A stretch of DNA of 53,792 nucleotides from Pelagophyceae sp. CCMP2097 (Eukaryota > Sar > Pelagophyceae): contig MU657168.1 of assembly GCA_026770575.1 (NCBI GenBank), forward strand, positions 492,485 through 546,276. Reading direction: 5' to 3'. Shown piece after piece: positions 29,403-41,314 of the stretch. Within the stretch, counting starts at the first letter, position 1, and the number at the start of each line of letters is the position of its first letter. The position numbers and the translations under genes are program-made. The notes below the pieces were generated by a model. That model did not search any database, was not told the origin of the DNA, and saw only the letters and a program-made list of their open reading frames with translations.

Positions 29403-32400
29403 ATGGCGACCGCCGCGGATGGTTCGGGGGCCAACTTGTCCTCTCGGCGCGCGTCGCTGCGCGAGGTGCAGGCCGAGTCGGCGCACTCTTTGCTGGTGAT
29501 CAAGGAGCTGCGGTCCTCGACGGAGCGCGGGCTGACGGAGTTGGATCTGTTGCAGGAGACCAACGTCATGCGCATCCAACACTTCCTCGACGCGCCCTTT
29601 GACCGCGCCGGCGAGGCCCAGGCCGGCGTCCTCCGCAGGCTGCGCGTGAGAGGCGTTGCGCTGGGCGACGCCTTGACGACGCACCCGCTGCCCCTGAAGA
29701 ACGCGCCGCAGCCTGGGGCCGCCGCAGACGCCAAGGCCTTAGCGGTGCAAAGGGCGTGCGACGACATCAACCGCGGCCTGGGCCCGCGCTCTCGCTTCGC
29801 CGACGGCGACGGCTCCTTCTGGGACAGGTGGTTGAATGACACGGGCTGCCTCGGTCCTTGTGGCTCAAGGGGCGCTGAAGAGAAGTACCTGCCTCCGACG
29901 CGGCCAGTACACCCTGGCTTCCTCAGACCCATGCAGGGCTTCAAGGCCCCGGTTGCCGACGAAGACTACGGCGCCGACGGGCCGCCGCCCGCGACGTTTG
30001 CGGCCATGCCGGAAGCCACGGTGGAGCGGCTCAAAGTCGCTTACGAAGCAAAGCAAGCAAAAGAGCGTGGCCGCGGCGCCTGGGCCACCGCCGTCCCCGT
30101 CGACGACGACGCGCCGCTGCGCCGCGGTGCCGACGACGACGACGCCGTTTCGCCCGCCGACGTCCGCGCCGCGCTCGACGTTTTGGACCGGTCGAGCGTC
30201 GAGGGCAACGGTGCGTTTTTCAAGATGCGAGCGCCGTCGACGCCCTCGTCGCTAGGCGGCGCGTGGCGTGTGTGCCTCGCGGGCGCCGGTTTCGACGCGC
30301 GAATCGCGCGCGCTGTCAAGGCGTGCCTCTTGCGGGCGCGCATGACGCTGCCAGTGGAGTCTTTGGACGTTTCGGGCATGACGACCGACCTACCCTCGGT
30401 CCTCGTGCTGGGCGGCGCCTGCGGCCCAGCGCTGACGGCGCTGGATGCCTCGCAGCTGCACCTCGACGCCGCAGCGGTGGCGGCGCTCGCGCGCGGCCTT
30501 TCGTCTGAGCACCGCAATTTAAAGATTTTCAAGCTCCGCGACTGCGCCCTCGACGACCGCGCCGCCGTGCGCATCTTCGCCGCTCTCCGTCGTTTGGAAT
30601 TCATAGAGCAGGTGGACGTCTCGCGCAACTCGCTCGGGTCGGTATCGTCGCTGGCCGTGCGGCGCGACGACTTCTTCGACGAACAAGACACAAAATATTT
30701 CGAAAAATGGGTCGGCGGCCCCGCCGGCGGTATCCTCTCGGCGAACAAGTCATCCGCAGTCCCGCGCGCGGCCCCTGGCCCGCTGATGGCGTCGCAGCAG
30801 GCCAAGGCGCGGCTGCGGTTTACCCAGGGTTCCAAAGGCGATAGTGTACTGGGCCTCCCGAAGCTGAAAAAGTACGTCCTCGACTCCAACCTCCTCGGCC
30901 TCGAGGCTGCCATCGGCTTGGCCGTCGGCATGGCCTCGCACTCGTTTTTGGAACATCTCTCTTTGGCCTCGAACGCCGTCGGCGATGCCGGCGCCGCGTG
31001 GCTCGCGCGCGGCGCGACGATGTGCGCCACGCTGACGCATTTGGACGTCTCGGACAACGGCATTACGGCTGTGGGCGCCATCGTCCTGTCGAGACTGGCG
31101 CGAGACGCGAAGAGGCTGAGCGTGCTGGACGTCTCGCGCAACGTCGTGGGCTTGTTCGGCGGCGCTGAGCTGCTGGCTTTGGCGTTGGACGTGCCGCATT
31201 TAGAGGTGAAAGCGCACGGCTGCGGCACCGTCGCCGCGCCCTCGGACGACGCGCTGAAGTACGACTGGCTGCACGGCGTCGCGCTCCCTTTAGCAGCGCA
31301 CGAATCTTCGGCGCCGCCGCAGGATTTCGAGTTCGACGTCGGCGACGCTTTGCAGCGCGCTCTGTGCCTCCACGTCCTCGCCGGGTCCGCGCGCGGCGCC
31401 GGCTTGGTAGCCTTCCGCGCCTGCCACGTCCGGCACGTCGTCCGGGCCGAGAAATCCGCAGCGTTCGACAAGGCAGTCGCTGCGCACGCGTCCGTCGCCG
31501 CGACGAAGTTCGGCCTCGGCTCCGCGTCGGCGCGCGACCTCACGGGCCGCGTGCGCGACGCGAATGTTCGTTCGCCGTTGGATGCGAAATTGGACGCGCG
31601 GACGTCGTTCTGCACTTTGGAGCACCAAGACGCCACAAACGCAGACGCTCAGCTGCTCCGCCGCGCCGCGGACCTCGAGCGCGAGGGTTCACGCGAGCTC
31701 GCGAAAGGCGCCGACTTCTCGCCGCTCGACGCCGCAGGAGTGCGCGCGCTCCTGGAGCAGCTGAGCGCTGGAGCGGGCGCGCTCGCGGAACGCTGCATCG
31801 CAGAGTGCGACTGGGACGATTCGGGCTTTTTGGAGCGGCGCCGTGTACTGCGCTTCGCCGTCGACGCCGCCGCCGCCGTTTCCGCCGAGGCGCGCACTTC
31901 GGCGCCTTTGTGGGCCGTCAAGGCATCTGCAACGTTCTTCGAGGCCCCCGTCGGTCAGATGGGCGGCATCGCGGAAGGCAAATTCGTCGTGCCGACGGCG
32001 GGCACGGTGACGCTGCGCTTCCAGCTCGGGGACCGGACCGGCGGCTGGGGCGCTCGGATGAAGGAAATTTCGGCAATCGTGAAATTGGCCGAAGCGCTCT
32101 CGCCGGCGCACGCTTTGAAGCTCGCCGCGGCGGCGCACGTCGAACTCGGCCTCGCCGACGCTTTGGACCTCTCAAGACAGTTATGTTCTCTCCATTCCGA
32201 TTCCGCGCGCATCGTCGCCGACGTGCTCTGCGTCACGGGGCCCAAGATGCGGGCCGCGCGCGCCTTTCGAGACGCCGCGCTGCGAGAAAATCCGCCGCAG
32301 CGGCCGGGCGGGCCGCGAGACGCCTTTGGCGATTTGCTCGAGGGCAGGCACGCTTTACGCCGGCTCATGGGCGCGCAGCGCTACCGCGCCATTTCGGGCC

Positions 32401-34064
32401 CGCGCGCGGGAAGGTACACCCTCAACCTGTCGCGCGAGGGCGACCGCGCGACGCTGCGTCTGTTGCTGCGCGACGACGTGACGGCGGCGGACGCCGGGTG
32501 GGAGGGGTCGCAGTGCTCACACGGATCTCGGTGCCGCAACGTCCGCGTCGACGCCATACGCATGAATCGAGGCTTCTTCGGTTCAAGCCTCATCTTCGCC
32601 GGATTTTCGCACCTTTCGCGGCCCGCGTCGGAGCCGCAGGCCGGCAGGAAGGCGCGCTGGCCGAATTTTGCCCACGTCCTCGAGGCCGAAGACGGCGCGC
32701 CGCCGACGCTCGACGAACTCCATTCGCTCTTCTCAGAGTCCAGCGTGGACTACGCGGCGGCGGCCGCACTTGCCGCGCCCGCGCTCCCGGGGTCCGCGCA
32801 CGCGGCGGAGGACGCCCGGGCGGCCCGGCCGCTGGGCCTAAGAAGGTCGGGGATCGTGACGTTTGACTACGCGCCGCGGCCGCCGGCGACGTCGGCGACG
32901 CACCACCGAACGGTGACCACGGCGCAATTGGCGGCGTATGTCGCCCGCCTCGGCTGGCTCGAGGCGACGCGCGCCGCGGACGACGCGCCGCCCGCGCCGC
33001 TGTCGCCAAAGGCGTCGACGGGCGACCTCGATGCGGCCGACGAACTGCGCTGCGCGTTTACGCGAGACGTCGGCGTGCTCGCGGACGAGGTCAGATCCGA
33101 GTGTTCGACCGCCGTCGCCGCGTTGCGGCCGCACCCGCTCGGCGGCGACGAGTCTGCCACGCGCGCGCTCGCCGCCCTATACGACCTGCGTTACCCGGGC
33201 GCCGAACCCTCCGAGGGCGCCGCCGACGTCGCGCGCGCGGCGCGGCCCACGCGCGAGACGCCGCGGCAGCGGCGCGCGGCGGCGCAGGCGTCGGCGGGCG
33301 CGGCCTGCGACGCGATGCGGCGGACGCGCGAGGCGCGGCAATTCGAGGCCCCGACGATGCCGGCGAGGCGCCTCGCCTTTGGAACGCGGCTGCCTGACCG
33401 CGCTTTGGCCGACGCTTTAGATCTCGCCGCCGCCGTGCCGGGCCTCTCCGAGGCGCAGGCCGTGGCTTTGCTGCTGTGGTGCCCGCTCGCCGACGACGGC
33501 GGCCGGCCGGTGCGACCCGCGCGCCTCGGCAGGCTCCTCGCCGCCGCCGACGCGCTGACGGCGCGCGCGCCCGAGTCGGCCGCCGACGACGAAGCCTGGG
33601 CGCGCGAGCGCGACGCGTGCTCGAGCCGCCGCGTGGCTTTAGCAGTAGCTTTGGTGGACAAGGTGCGCGCGCCGTCGGCGGCCTGCCTGCTGCGGCCCTT
33701 GACGGTGCCAGAGCGCGCGGAAGTGCTCTTCCGCTGCGGCCACCTCGCTTTCTTCGACGCGAAAGACTGCGACGGCGTCTACTGCCTCGACCTCTCGGCC
33801 CGCGACGACCGCGCCGTGGCGAAGTGCCTCGTCGACCTCGAGGCAAAAGAGCCGGGGGCGGATTGGCTCGAATTTGACTGCTGCATTCAAGCCGTCCAGC
33901 CCGTATGCACGGGCCGCGGCTGGAAGGAAATCATGCCGACTTCTGGTGTTTACAGCTTCCGTTTCGCCTCACAAAAAGACGGCGCAAACGCCGCGCTCCG
34001 CGAAGCTTTAGCGCAGACGTGCACGGCGCGCGTGCCTGCGGCCGCGCACGACGATGACATCTGA
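29403..34064 (+). CDS. Giant leucine-rich-repeat protein
   Basis: A single 1553-residue exon with an ATG at 29403; the open frame begins slightly upstream but has no ATG there. The N-terminus has a helical segment (SLREVQAESAHSLLVIKELR). Ribonuclease-inhibitor-type leucine-rich repeats occupy about residues 315-600 in two blocks: VESLDVSGM, LKIFKLRDCALDD, IEQVDVSRNSLG, then EHLSLASNAVGDAG, LTHLDVSDNGITAVG and LSVLDVSRNVVG. After that a beta-rich phrase recurs about three times (PTAGTVTLRFQLGD, GPRAGRYTLNLSRE, PTSGVYSFRFASQ), suggesting internal duplication of a beta domain. The C-terminal third is Ala/Arg-rich and helical. No kinase, NB-ARC or membrane segment is seen. A scaffold or cytoskeletal/ciliary role is possible but unproven. 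The lack of introns over 4.7 kb contrasts with its neighbours. Confidence 0.75.
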   Translation: MATAADGSGANLSSRRASLREVQAESAHSLLVIKELRSSTERGLTELDLLQETNVMRIQHFLDAPFDRAGEAQAGVLRRLRVRGVALGDALTTHPLPLKNAPQPGAAADAKALAVQRACDDINRGLGPRSRFADGDGSFWDRWLNDTGCLGPCGSRGAEEKYLPPTRPVHPGFLRPMQGFKAPVADEDYGADGPPPATFAAMPEATVERLKVAYEAKQAKERGRGAWATAVPVDDDAPLRRGADDDDAVSPADVRAALDVLDRSSVEGNGAFFKMRAPSTPSSLGGAWRVCLAGAGFDARIARAVKACLLRARMTLPVESLDVSGMTTDLPSVLVLGGACGPALTALDASQLHLDAAAVAALARGLSSEHRNLKIFKLRDCALDDRAAVRIFAALRRLEFIEQVDVSRNSLGSVSSLAVRRDDFFDEQDTKYFEKWVGGPAGGILSANKSSAVPRAAPGPLMASQQAKARLRFTQGSKGDSVLGLPKLKKYVLDSNLLGLEAAIGLAVGMASHSFLEHLSLASNAVGDAGAAWLARGATMCATLTHLDVSDNGITAVGAIVLSRLARDAKRLSVLDVSRNVVGLFGGAELLALALDVPHLEVKAHGCGTVAAPSDDALKYDWLHGVALPLAAHESSAPPQDFEFDVGDALQRALCLHVLAGSARGAGLVAFRACHVRHVVRAEKSAAFDKAVAAHASVAATKFGLGSASARDLTGRVRDANVRSPLDAKLDARTSFCTLEHQDATNADAQLLRRAADLEREGSRELAKGADFSPLDAAGVRALLEQLSAGAGALAERCIAECDWDDSGFLERRRVLRFAVDAAAAVSAEARTSAPLWAVKASATFFEAPVGQMGGIAEGKFVVPTAGTVTLRFQLGDRTGGWGARMKEISAIVKLAEALSPAHALKLAAAAHVELGLADALDLSRQLCSLHSDSARIVADVLCVTGPKMRAARAFRDAALRENPPQRPGGPRDAFGDLLEGRHALRRLMGAQRYRAISGPRAGRYTLNLSREGDRATLRLLLRDDVTAADAGWEGSQCSHGSRCRNVRVDAIRMNRGFFGSSLIFAGFSHLSRPASEPQAGRKARWPNFAHVLEAEDGAPPTLDELHSLFSESSVDYAAAAALAAPALPGSAHAAEDARAARPLGLRRSGIVTFDYAPRPPATSATHHRTVTTAQLAAYVARLGWLEATRAADDAPPAPLSPKASTGDLDAADELRCAFTRDVGVLADEVRSECSTAVAALRPHPLGGDESATRALAALYDLRYPGAEPSEGAADVARAARPTRETPRQRRAAAQASAGAACDAMRRTREARQFEAPTMPARRLAFGTRLPDRALADALDLAAAVPGLSEAQAVALLLWCPLADDGGRPVRPARLGRLLAAADALTARAPESAADDEAWARERDACSSRRVALAVALVDKVRAPSAACLLRPLTVPERAEVLFRCGHLAFFDAKDCDGVYCLDLSARDDRAVAKCLVDLEAKEPGADWLEFDCCIQAVQPVCTGRGWKEIMPTSGVYSFRFASQKDGANAALREALAQTCTARVPAAAHDDDI

Positions 34065-34248
34065 CGCATCATAAAGTGGAATCAGTCGTCTTCGGCCGCG
34101 ATGGGGGAGCCCCTCGACGGGCCAGTAGCCTTGTCGAGTAGCCTTGTCTGAGGCAGAGCCCTTTTCCTGAACATTCCTGAACACTCAATTAACTTTTTTC
34201 GGAGATCTGAGTTCGTGGACGGGGCGCGGGCGGGGGGCGCGGGCCACG

Positions 34249-37200
34249 ATGGTCCTCCTGGCGGCGAGCGACGGGACGGTCCTCGTGCGGACGCCGGAGG
34301 AATTCCGGACGCTCCGGCCGGACGAGTTCGCCACCACCCTCGCTTCCTTCGACGACGACGCGCTACTCGCGCGCGCGGCGCGCCTCGCGTTTGAACACGC
34401 GGCGCCGGGGGCGGTCCGCGACTTTGCGTCGCACCTCTTCTGCGCGGGCGTCGGCCGCGCCGCCGCGCGCGGCGACGCGACCTGCGCCGCGCTCGCCGGC
34501 GGCGGCGGCTGCTGCAGCCCGCGCAACGTCTTCGCCGCGCTGTCAGCGGCGTCGCGCGCTTCGGGGCCGTGCGGCCACGTCTTCGAGCAGGGCGACATCG
34601 CCTGGAACTGCGTCACGTGCCAAAAGGACGCCACCTGCGTTCTTTGTGACGCCTGCATGCGAGGGTCGGACCACGCAGGGTGCGTCCACCTCCGCCGAGG
34701 GGGGCATCAATGACCCGCGCGCACAGGCACGAGGTCTTCTTCCACCGCGCGGCGCCAGGCGGGTGCTGTGACTGCGGCGACCCAGAGGCGTGGCTCTCCG
34801 ACGCGGCGCACTGCCGCGCCCACGCGCCCGGCGGCTTGGCGGCGGGCGCCGACGATGCGCTGCCGGCGGCGCTGGAGCGCAGCGGCGCTGGCGTCGTGCG
34901 CGCAGCGATTGCCGTCATCGTCGAGGCGGCCGTTTCGTGCGTCGCGTCGCACGACCCGGCCGCCGGCGCCGGCGACGCAGCGGCCGGCCCGGTGCGCGTC
35001 CGCATCCACGACGGCGACGCGCACGCTCTGGAGGCCCTCGTCGAGGCCGCGCGCCACGTCGGCCTCGACGCGGCGGCGGCGAACGCGATGGCGTTGTTGG
35101 TCAACCGCCGCGGTCAGTGAAGACTCGTCGATGATGCTGCGACGCGTGCGACGGACTCTTTAGGCGACGCGATTGCGCCGCTGGGTGACCTGGACGCGTC
35201 CCGGGCGAGGCATCTCGTGGGCATGCTGCAGATCCGCGGGCTCTTGGCGGCGGCTGTCACGGAGCAACAGCTGGACCGCGAGGCGCGCGCGACGGCCCTC
35301 GCCGACTGGGTAGCAGAGGAGCTCGTCCGCGGCTCCGCAGGCCTGCGCAGGCTCGCCGCCCACGAGCTCGCGCGGCCCCTCGACGATTCGCCGGAAAAGC
35401 CTTTGCTCGACTGCTCGAGGCTCGCGGGGATCACAGAAGTGCGCGGACCAGGCCCGGCGCGGTACCTCGTCGTCGATGCCGTGCCGACGCTGCCGGGCGC
35501 CGCCGCGCCAACGACGCAGCGCATCCCGTCGACGCCGTTTGCGGTGCTACTGGCGTGCGGCGCTTTGCTCCCGCGCAGGTTGCGCCTCGCGTCGAGGCAG
35601 GTGGCGCTGCGGTCGCTCGTCGACGCTGCCGCGCGCCTCGCCGTCGCCGAGGCACTCCTCGCCCTGTACCCGGCTCTTGCGCGGCTCTACGCCGCGGGCG
35701 TCGGCACCAACGACGAGACGGTCTTCGCCCTCTCGGTGCAAATCTTCACCACGCCGAGCCTGGTGCTCAAGCTCGCCGCGACAGATGCCGCGGCAGATGG
35801 CGCCGCGGACGGCGCCGCGGCCTCGGCCGGTTCCGAGGCGAAGCAGCCGGGCCTGCTCGCCGTCGTGCTCTACGCTCTCCTCGGCGCGCTCGAGACTGCC
35901 GGCTGCGACGCCGCGCGCGAGCGGCGGCGCGAAGCACCGCCCGCCAGGGCCGCGCGCCTCTCGGCGGGCCGCGGGCGCGCGACGCCGCCCGGGCGCGACG
36001 CGTCCGACGAGAGCCTCGACGGCGTCGACGACGCGGACGCGCGACCACCGCTCGCCGCGGCGCCGGCGGCGCGGCAGTGGATAACGCCGCGGCGGCCGTT
36101 TGGCGACATTTCTGGCACGCCGACGACGCCGGTCTCGGCGCCGGCGGCGCCCGCGGCGTTGGACCACGACGAGTTTCTGGACCACGTCATCGTGCGCAGC
36201 CGGCGCTTTGCGCTGGCGCTGCGAGACTTTGAGTACGTGCTCCAGACTGAAACCGTCGCCACGCGCGTCCTCGCCGGCGCGCTCCAAGGCGACGGCTGCG
36301 CGCTGCAAGCCTGGCTCGCCGTGCTCTCCAGACTCCAGGCTTCGGACGCCGCGGCGCGGCTGCCCAATGACGCCGACCACGTCCGCTTCGAGTCCTCTCG
36401 CTGGATCGCCGCGTTCAACCTCGCCCTCTCCGTCGCCTCTGCGTCGGAGCGCCTCGTCCTCAAGGGCATCTGCCTGCCTTCGGGTTCCGAGGCTTCGGCG
36501 GCCGTGCGCGGCGCAGCGCGGCACGCGTTCTGGGCTGGCGCCGCTGCTTTGCTCGAGTGGCTGGCTGTCCGCGACGGCACGGTTGAGTGGCGGCGCGTGT
36601 GCGCGGGCGACGCCGCTAACGCGGGCCTCTCGGCGCCGTTTGGGGCAGGGTCTGTTGTTGTCTTCGACGTGGCGTCCGAGGGCGTCTCGGTCCACGCCCC
36701 GCTGCACCGCTTCGTGGCCCACGTCGCGCTGCGTTCTGCTGCCGCGGGCCTGCCGCCGCTGCCGTCGGTGCTCGGGGCCGAGCCGGGCGACTGCGAGGTT
36801 TTGCGAGGGCGCGTGCTCCGTGCCGCAAGGGCGCTCGACGCGCCCATTAAGCTCGACGCCGACGCCGCGGACGGCGATTTCTTCACGCTCGGTGCAAGAG
36901 AGCCGGCGTCGCTCTTCTTCGCGGCGGCCTGCGGCGGCGTTTCAGCAGGGCCGCCGACGGCGTCGGACGCCGCTTTGGTGGGACAGGTCTTTGGCCGAGC
37001 ACTGATCGAGCAGCCGCTGCGCGCTTTGGCCTTTCAGGCGCACGTCGTCGGCGGCGCGTGGCGGCGCAACGGCCACGCGGCCGCTAGCGTGGCCGTGTCG
37101 TACGGTTCGCCGCCGCTGTGCCACGTGCTGCGCGACGTGGACGTGGCCGCCGTGCAGCTCGGCGTCGTCCAGCTCGGCGCGGAGCACGTCCTCAGGGTCG

Positions 37201-40200
37201 CTTTAGAGCGGTTTTGCGTCGATCAATACCTCCTCGACCCGCAGCTCGACGCCGCCGCCGCCGCCGCCAATTCGGCAGGCGCGCTCGCCACCGCTGTAGC
37301 CGCGCAGGCGAAAGTCGCGCGCGCTGTTGGCGGCTGCGCGGCAACCGCCGTTTCGGCGGTGCTCCGCGCAGCCTCCTCGCCGCGCGTTGCGCTCTTCCGC
37401 GACGACGAGGCGGAGTCTGACGTGGACACGCCTCGACGGCGTTCCGGCCTAGCGGAGAACGACGTGCCCGCGCCGCTGCGCTCGCCCCGCGCGCTGGGCG
37501 TGCGCGCCGCGGCGCTGCCGCCGGCGTCGGCGCTCGCGGCGGCCGCCGCCGAGGCCGTCTGGCTCATTTCTCGCCTGGCGACGGAGCTGCCGGCACCTTG
37601 CAACGAGGCGCGCGTGCGTCGGGAAATTGTGCACGCGCTGGCCGCGGCGCCGCAGAAGCGGTCCGACATCGTTTCCGTCATCGCCGCGGCCGCCAAAGCT
37701 CGAGGCCAGCCGATCCACGACGTCGATGCGCATCTTGCCTCCGTCGGTCGCCAGTCGAAGCGCGGCGCGGGCTCGGAAGACGACGCCAACAACTACACGT
37801 GGGAGCTGCGCGACGACTGCGCTTGCGAGTACGACGCCTCGTTTGCGCACCTGTCCAAGGCGGACCACGAGCGCGCCACGGAGCGCGTTTTCGCCGCACG
37901 CCGGCGCGCGAAGCCCGCGATGCCCGGCGCCGTTGTCGCGCCGCCGCCCGAGGCACATTCAGCGTTTTCCACCGCGCGGACGGACCTGCTGCGGAGCGGC
38001 GTTGCCGTGCGCGCTTTGCGCGGGGCTCTGGCGCGTGCGGCGTCTTCTCTTTCGGCGGGCGACGGCGCCGATTTGGCGTCTCCAAGCGGCCGCGAATTGG
38101 AATGCGCCGCGGTGCACCTCGCGACTTTGATGGCGCACGACAGCCACGGGCCGACGCTTGTAGCATGGGCGGAGGACGTACCCGGCCAGCCCGCGTCGTC
38201 CATCGTCGCGCGCCTCGCCGCGTTGGAGGCAAAGACGTTCGGCACGCCTCTCTACGACGACGGTGTGCGCTGGCTCCTCGGCGCTGTTGGACGAGCCTGC
38301 GCGGAACTGCGCGGTTCTGTGCCAAAGCACCTACTCGACGCCGCGGCGGCTCCGCCAGAGGCCGACGCGGCGAGCCCCGCGGGCAAAATCGAGGCGCGGC
38401 GCGCCAAGGCGCGCGCCAAGGCCGTAAAGGCCATGGCGCGGCAGCAGGCGGCGTTTGCGGCGCTGCTGCCCGCAGAGGCGGCGGAAGCAGAACACGACTT
38501 TGACGAATGTATTGTCTGCCGCCGCCAGGGCACGCTGGTCGCGCCGTTGGGCGTGGTCGCGTTCGCGCAAAAGTCCAGCGTCGTCGCGAGGCGCTTGGAA
38601 AGGCAGGCGCACCACCAAGCGCTCGCCAGACGGTGGCTCGTCGACGCGCCGGGCGCCGAGATGGCCGTGAGGCGCCGAGATAGCTCTTTTGCCGACGCGT
38701 ACGACTCGGACGGCGGCTTGCCGCAGCCCGTCTCGGCGCTGCCCGTGCCGCCGTCGACGGAGCTCCGCGTGGCCGAGTCGCTCCGCGGCGACCAGCTCCG
38801 GCTTTCCGGCGGCGGCTGGATCGACGTCCGACCGTCCAACGAGGCCGGCGACGCCGTACTGCCTTTACGAGACTTTGCCTGGCAGCGCTGGGGACGAGCG
38901 CGCGTCCACGTCTCGTCGTGCGGGCACAAGATGCACACTTCGTGCTGCGACGCGTACTTTTCCTCGATAGTGGCTAAGGCCCACGAGGGCGAAAATTTCG
39001 ACGGCCGAAGCTGCGTCGACCTCTCCAGACACGAGTTCGTCTGCCCGCTCTGCAAGGCCATTGCAAACTGCCTTGTCCCAGACGCCGCAGACGAGATAGA
39101 CGACGACGCCGCCGAAGCGGCAGACGATGCGGCGGACGCGGCCTACGACGCATCCGCGGCAATCGCGGAGTTGGCGCTCGGCGGCGGCGCAGACGCGATG
39201 GCCGCCGTGCCGGTGCCGGGCGCCGCCGCCGACGCGGCGGCGGCGTTGCGCTTTTTCGAAGACGTGGCGCACGTCGCCGACGGCTCGCCCTGGGACTCCG
39301 TCCCGCCGGCGGCCGCCGTCGCCGCGCTCTACGCGGCATGCGTCGCCGCGGCGTACTCCGCGACGGCGGCCATCGCCGCGGACGCGGACCGCGCAAACGC
39401 TGGGCCGCCGGACGCCGCTGGGCCGCCGGACGCCGCGTGCCGGCATAACGTAAACGGCGCGCGCGCGACGATGAGAGCGCTGCGCTGCGCGCCGCACATC
39501 TTCACCGACGCGCGGCGCGCCGCCGCCGCCGCAGACATGCGGAGACGCCTAGCGCACCTGCTCGCCGGCGGCGGCGCGTACGCTGACGACGATGCGGCCG
39601 ACGGCGAGTCGACGAGCGTCGACGCGGTGCGGCCCGGCGCCGCGGTCGCGGGGCCGCCGCGGCCCTCGGGCCTGGACCGCGCGGGCCTCGGCGCCGTGCG
39701 ACCCTCGGTGGCGGCGCCACCGCTGACGCCGCGGCGCGTCCTCCTCGCTCTCGAAGAGCCGCTCCTCGCCTGGGACCTTGCCGTCGCGTTCGCAAGCGTC
39801 TTTTCGCTCTGGCCGCGCGACGAGCTCGCTGCCGCCGCGCGGTGCCTCTGCGTCGCGCGGCTGGCGCAGATCCTCATCGAGCCGCGGTTCCGGCGAGCGT
39901 CGCGGCGTCGCGGCGACGCGCCGGCGGACGCCGACGCCGCCGGCCTCGAGGAATTGCGGCAAACGGTCTGCGCGGCGCTCGGCGTCGGCATCTCGGACCG
40001 CGCGCTGTCGGGAGCCACGCTCGTCGCAGAGGTGCGCGCCGCGTGGACACCGTTCCTCCGCGTCGCCGCCGCGTTCCTCGACGCCGCGGGAGTCGGGCGA
40101 GCCGACCAAAGCGACCACGCGGCGCTCCTTGCAGCGCTCGGCGTACCCGCGCCGGCACAGATCGCCGCGTCGCCGAAATGCGCCGCGGTCGTGCACCAGT

Positions 40201-40985
40201 GGGCGACGCGCTTCGCGGCCCATTACCCGCCACCCGTCGACGCCGCGTCGGCCGAAGACGACGATTACGAGGCGACGGTGGACGAATTCGTGCTCGGCGA
40301 CTTGCGCGGCGGCGGCGGCGACACCTCGTCTGGCGCGGGCGGTGGCCGCCGCGAGCCGTCAGACGAGGCGGCGCCGCGGTCGCTGGTGGCGCCGCGGGCC
40401 GCGTCGGCGCCCCCGCCGCGCGCGCCGCTGCTGTCTTCGCTCGCCGGCGCGCACTCTGCCCCCGACGCGCGCGGCGTCGACCTCGCGACGCCCATGTACG
40501 ACATGTCGCACCTGGGCCTTTCGGAGTCGGGCGGCCGCGCGAAGAGGTTCGTTCGACTGCCGGCGAGTTTTACGGATTTGTACCACGCCATGTTTGAGAA
40601 ATGCGGCGGCGAGTTCGGCGGCGGCGCAGACGCGTGCGTCTGCCTTTTAACGGGCGCAGTCGTGCGCGCCGGGTCGCGCGCCGGCGGGTCGTCGGGCGAG
40701 TGCACGCGCCTCGCGCGGCGGCAGGGCGACGGCGTCGGCGTCTTCTTCCTACTTCTCAAGTGCAGCGTGCTCCTTGTCCGCGGATCGCACGCCGCCTACG
40801 CAAAGTCGCTCTACGTCGACGACCACGGCGAGGACGACGTCGGCCTCCGGCGTGGCGCGCCGCTCCACCTCTCCCTCGAACGTTTAGAAGACCTCGAGAA
40901 ACTGTACAATTCGCACGGCGTCGCCCGAGAAGTCGCGCGCCTTCGAGTCCGCGCCGCGCGCGTCATCCGAGACGATTACTACTGA
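34249..40985 (+). CDS. UBR1-class N-degron E3 ubiquitin ligase
   Basis: Exons are 34249-34679, 34727-35112 and 35164-40985 (2212 residues plus stop); introns are 47 and 51 bases. The zf-UBR box at about residues 108-170 is complete: CGHVFEQGDIAWNCVTCQ, TCVLCDACMRGSDHAGHEV and GGCCDCGDPEAW with C..H. A ClpS-like N-domain follows near residues 245-320 (RVRIHDGDAHALEALVEAA, ANAMALLVNRRGD). A split RING-H2 lies around residues 1385-1570: ECIVCRR..., then SSCGHKMHTSCCDAYF and FVCPLCKAI. The C-terminus carries the UBR autoinhibitory-type region (ASFTDLYHAMFEKC, LKCSVLLVRGSHAA, RAARVIRDDYY). UBR box plus ClpS fold recognise basic and bulky hydrophobic N-termini, and the RING recruits the E2. It should act in cytosol or nucleus. 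All cysteines and histidines expected for the UBR box are visible. Confidence 0.92.
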
Positions 40986-41314
40986 CCAACACATAACTGT
41001 CATTAAAAACGCGAGCTGCGAGCCGGCTCAACGCCCCACTTACATCATCAGATAGTTGTCTCCTCTGGCTTGTGATGGGCTCCGAGGTTGGCGGGCGGCT
41101 CAACGTCGGTCGTCGTGCGGAACGTCATTGCATGACGGGGCTTCTAGCAGGTGGAATCAATCCGAAGAGCCTTGCCTTTCTTACAAGTGGACGGCATCCA
41201 TCGAAAAGAGCCGCGACCACCATGCATCGAGACAGAAAGGTAGTCAAAGGAAAGTGCGTTACAATTTGTATAAGAGAGGGTGAGTCTCCTCCAAGGCGCG
41301 TCGGGTTTAGGTGC
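40986..41314. other. Convergent 3' ends of UBR and tubulin genes
   Basis: No gene is visible. An attaaa hexamer about 17 bases after the UBR stop may serve as a weak poly(A) signal. The rest is probably the tubulin 3' UTR. Confidence 0.4.

Noticed and set aside
35547..36722. Long antisense frames over the UBR gene
   Set aside because: They are typical GC3 shadows of an intact, domain-rich coding frame.
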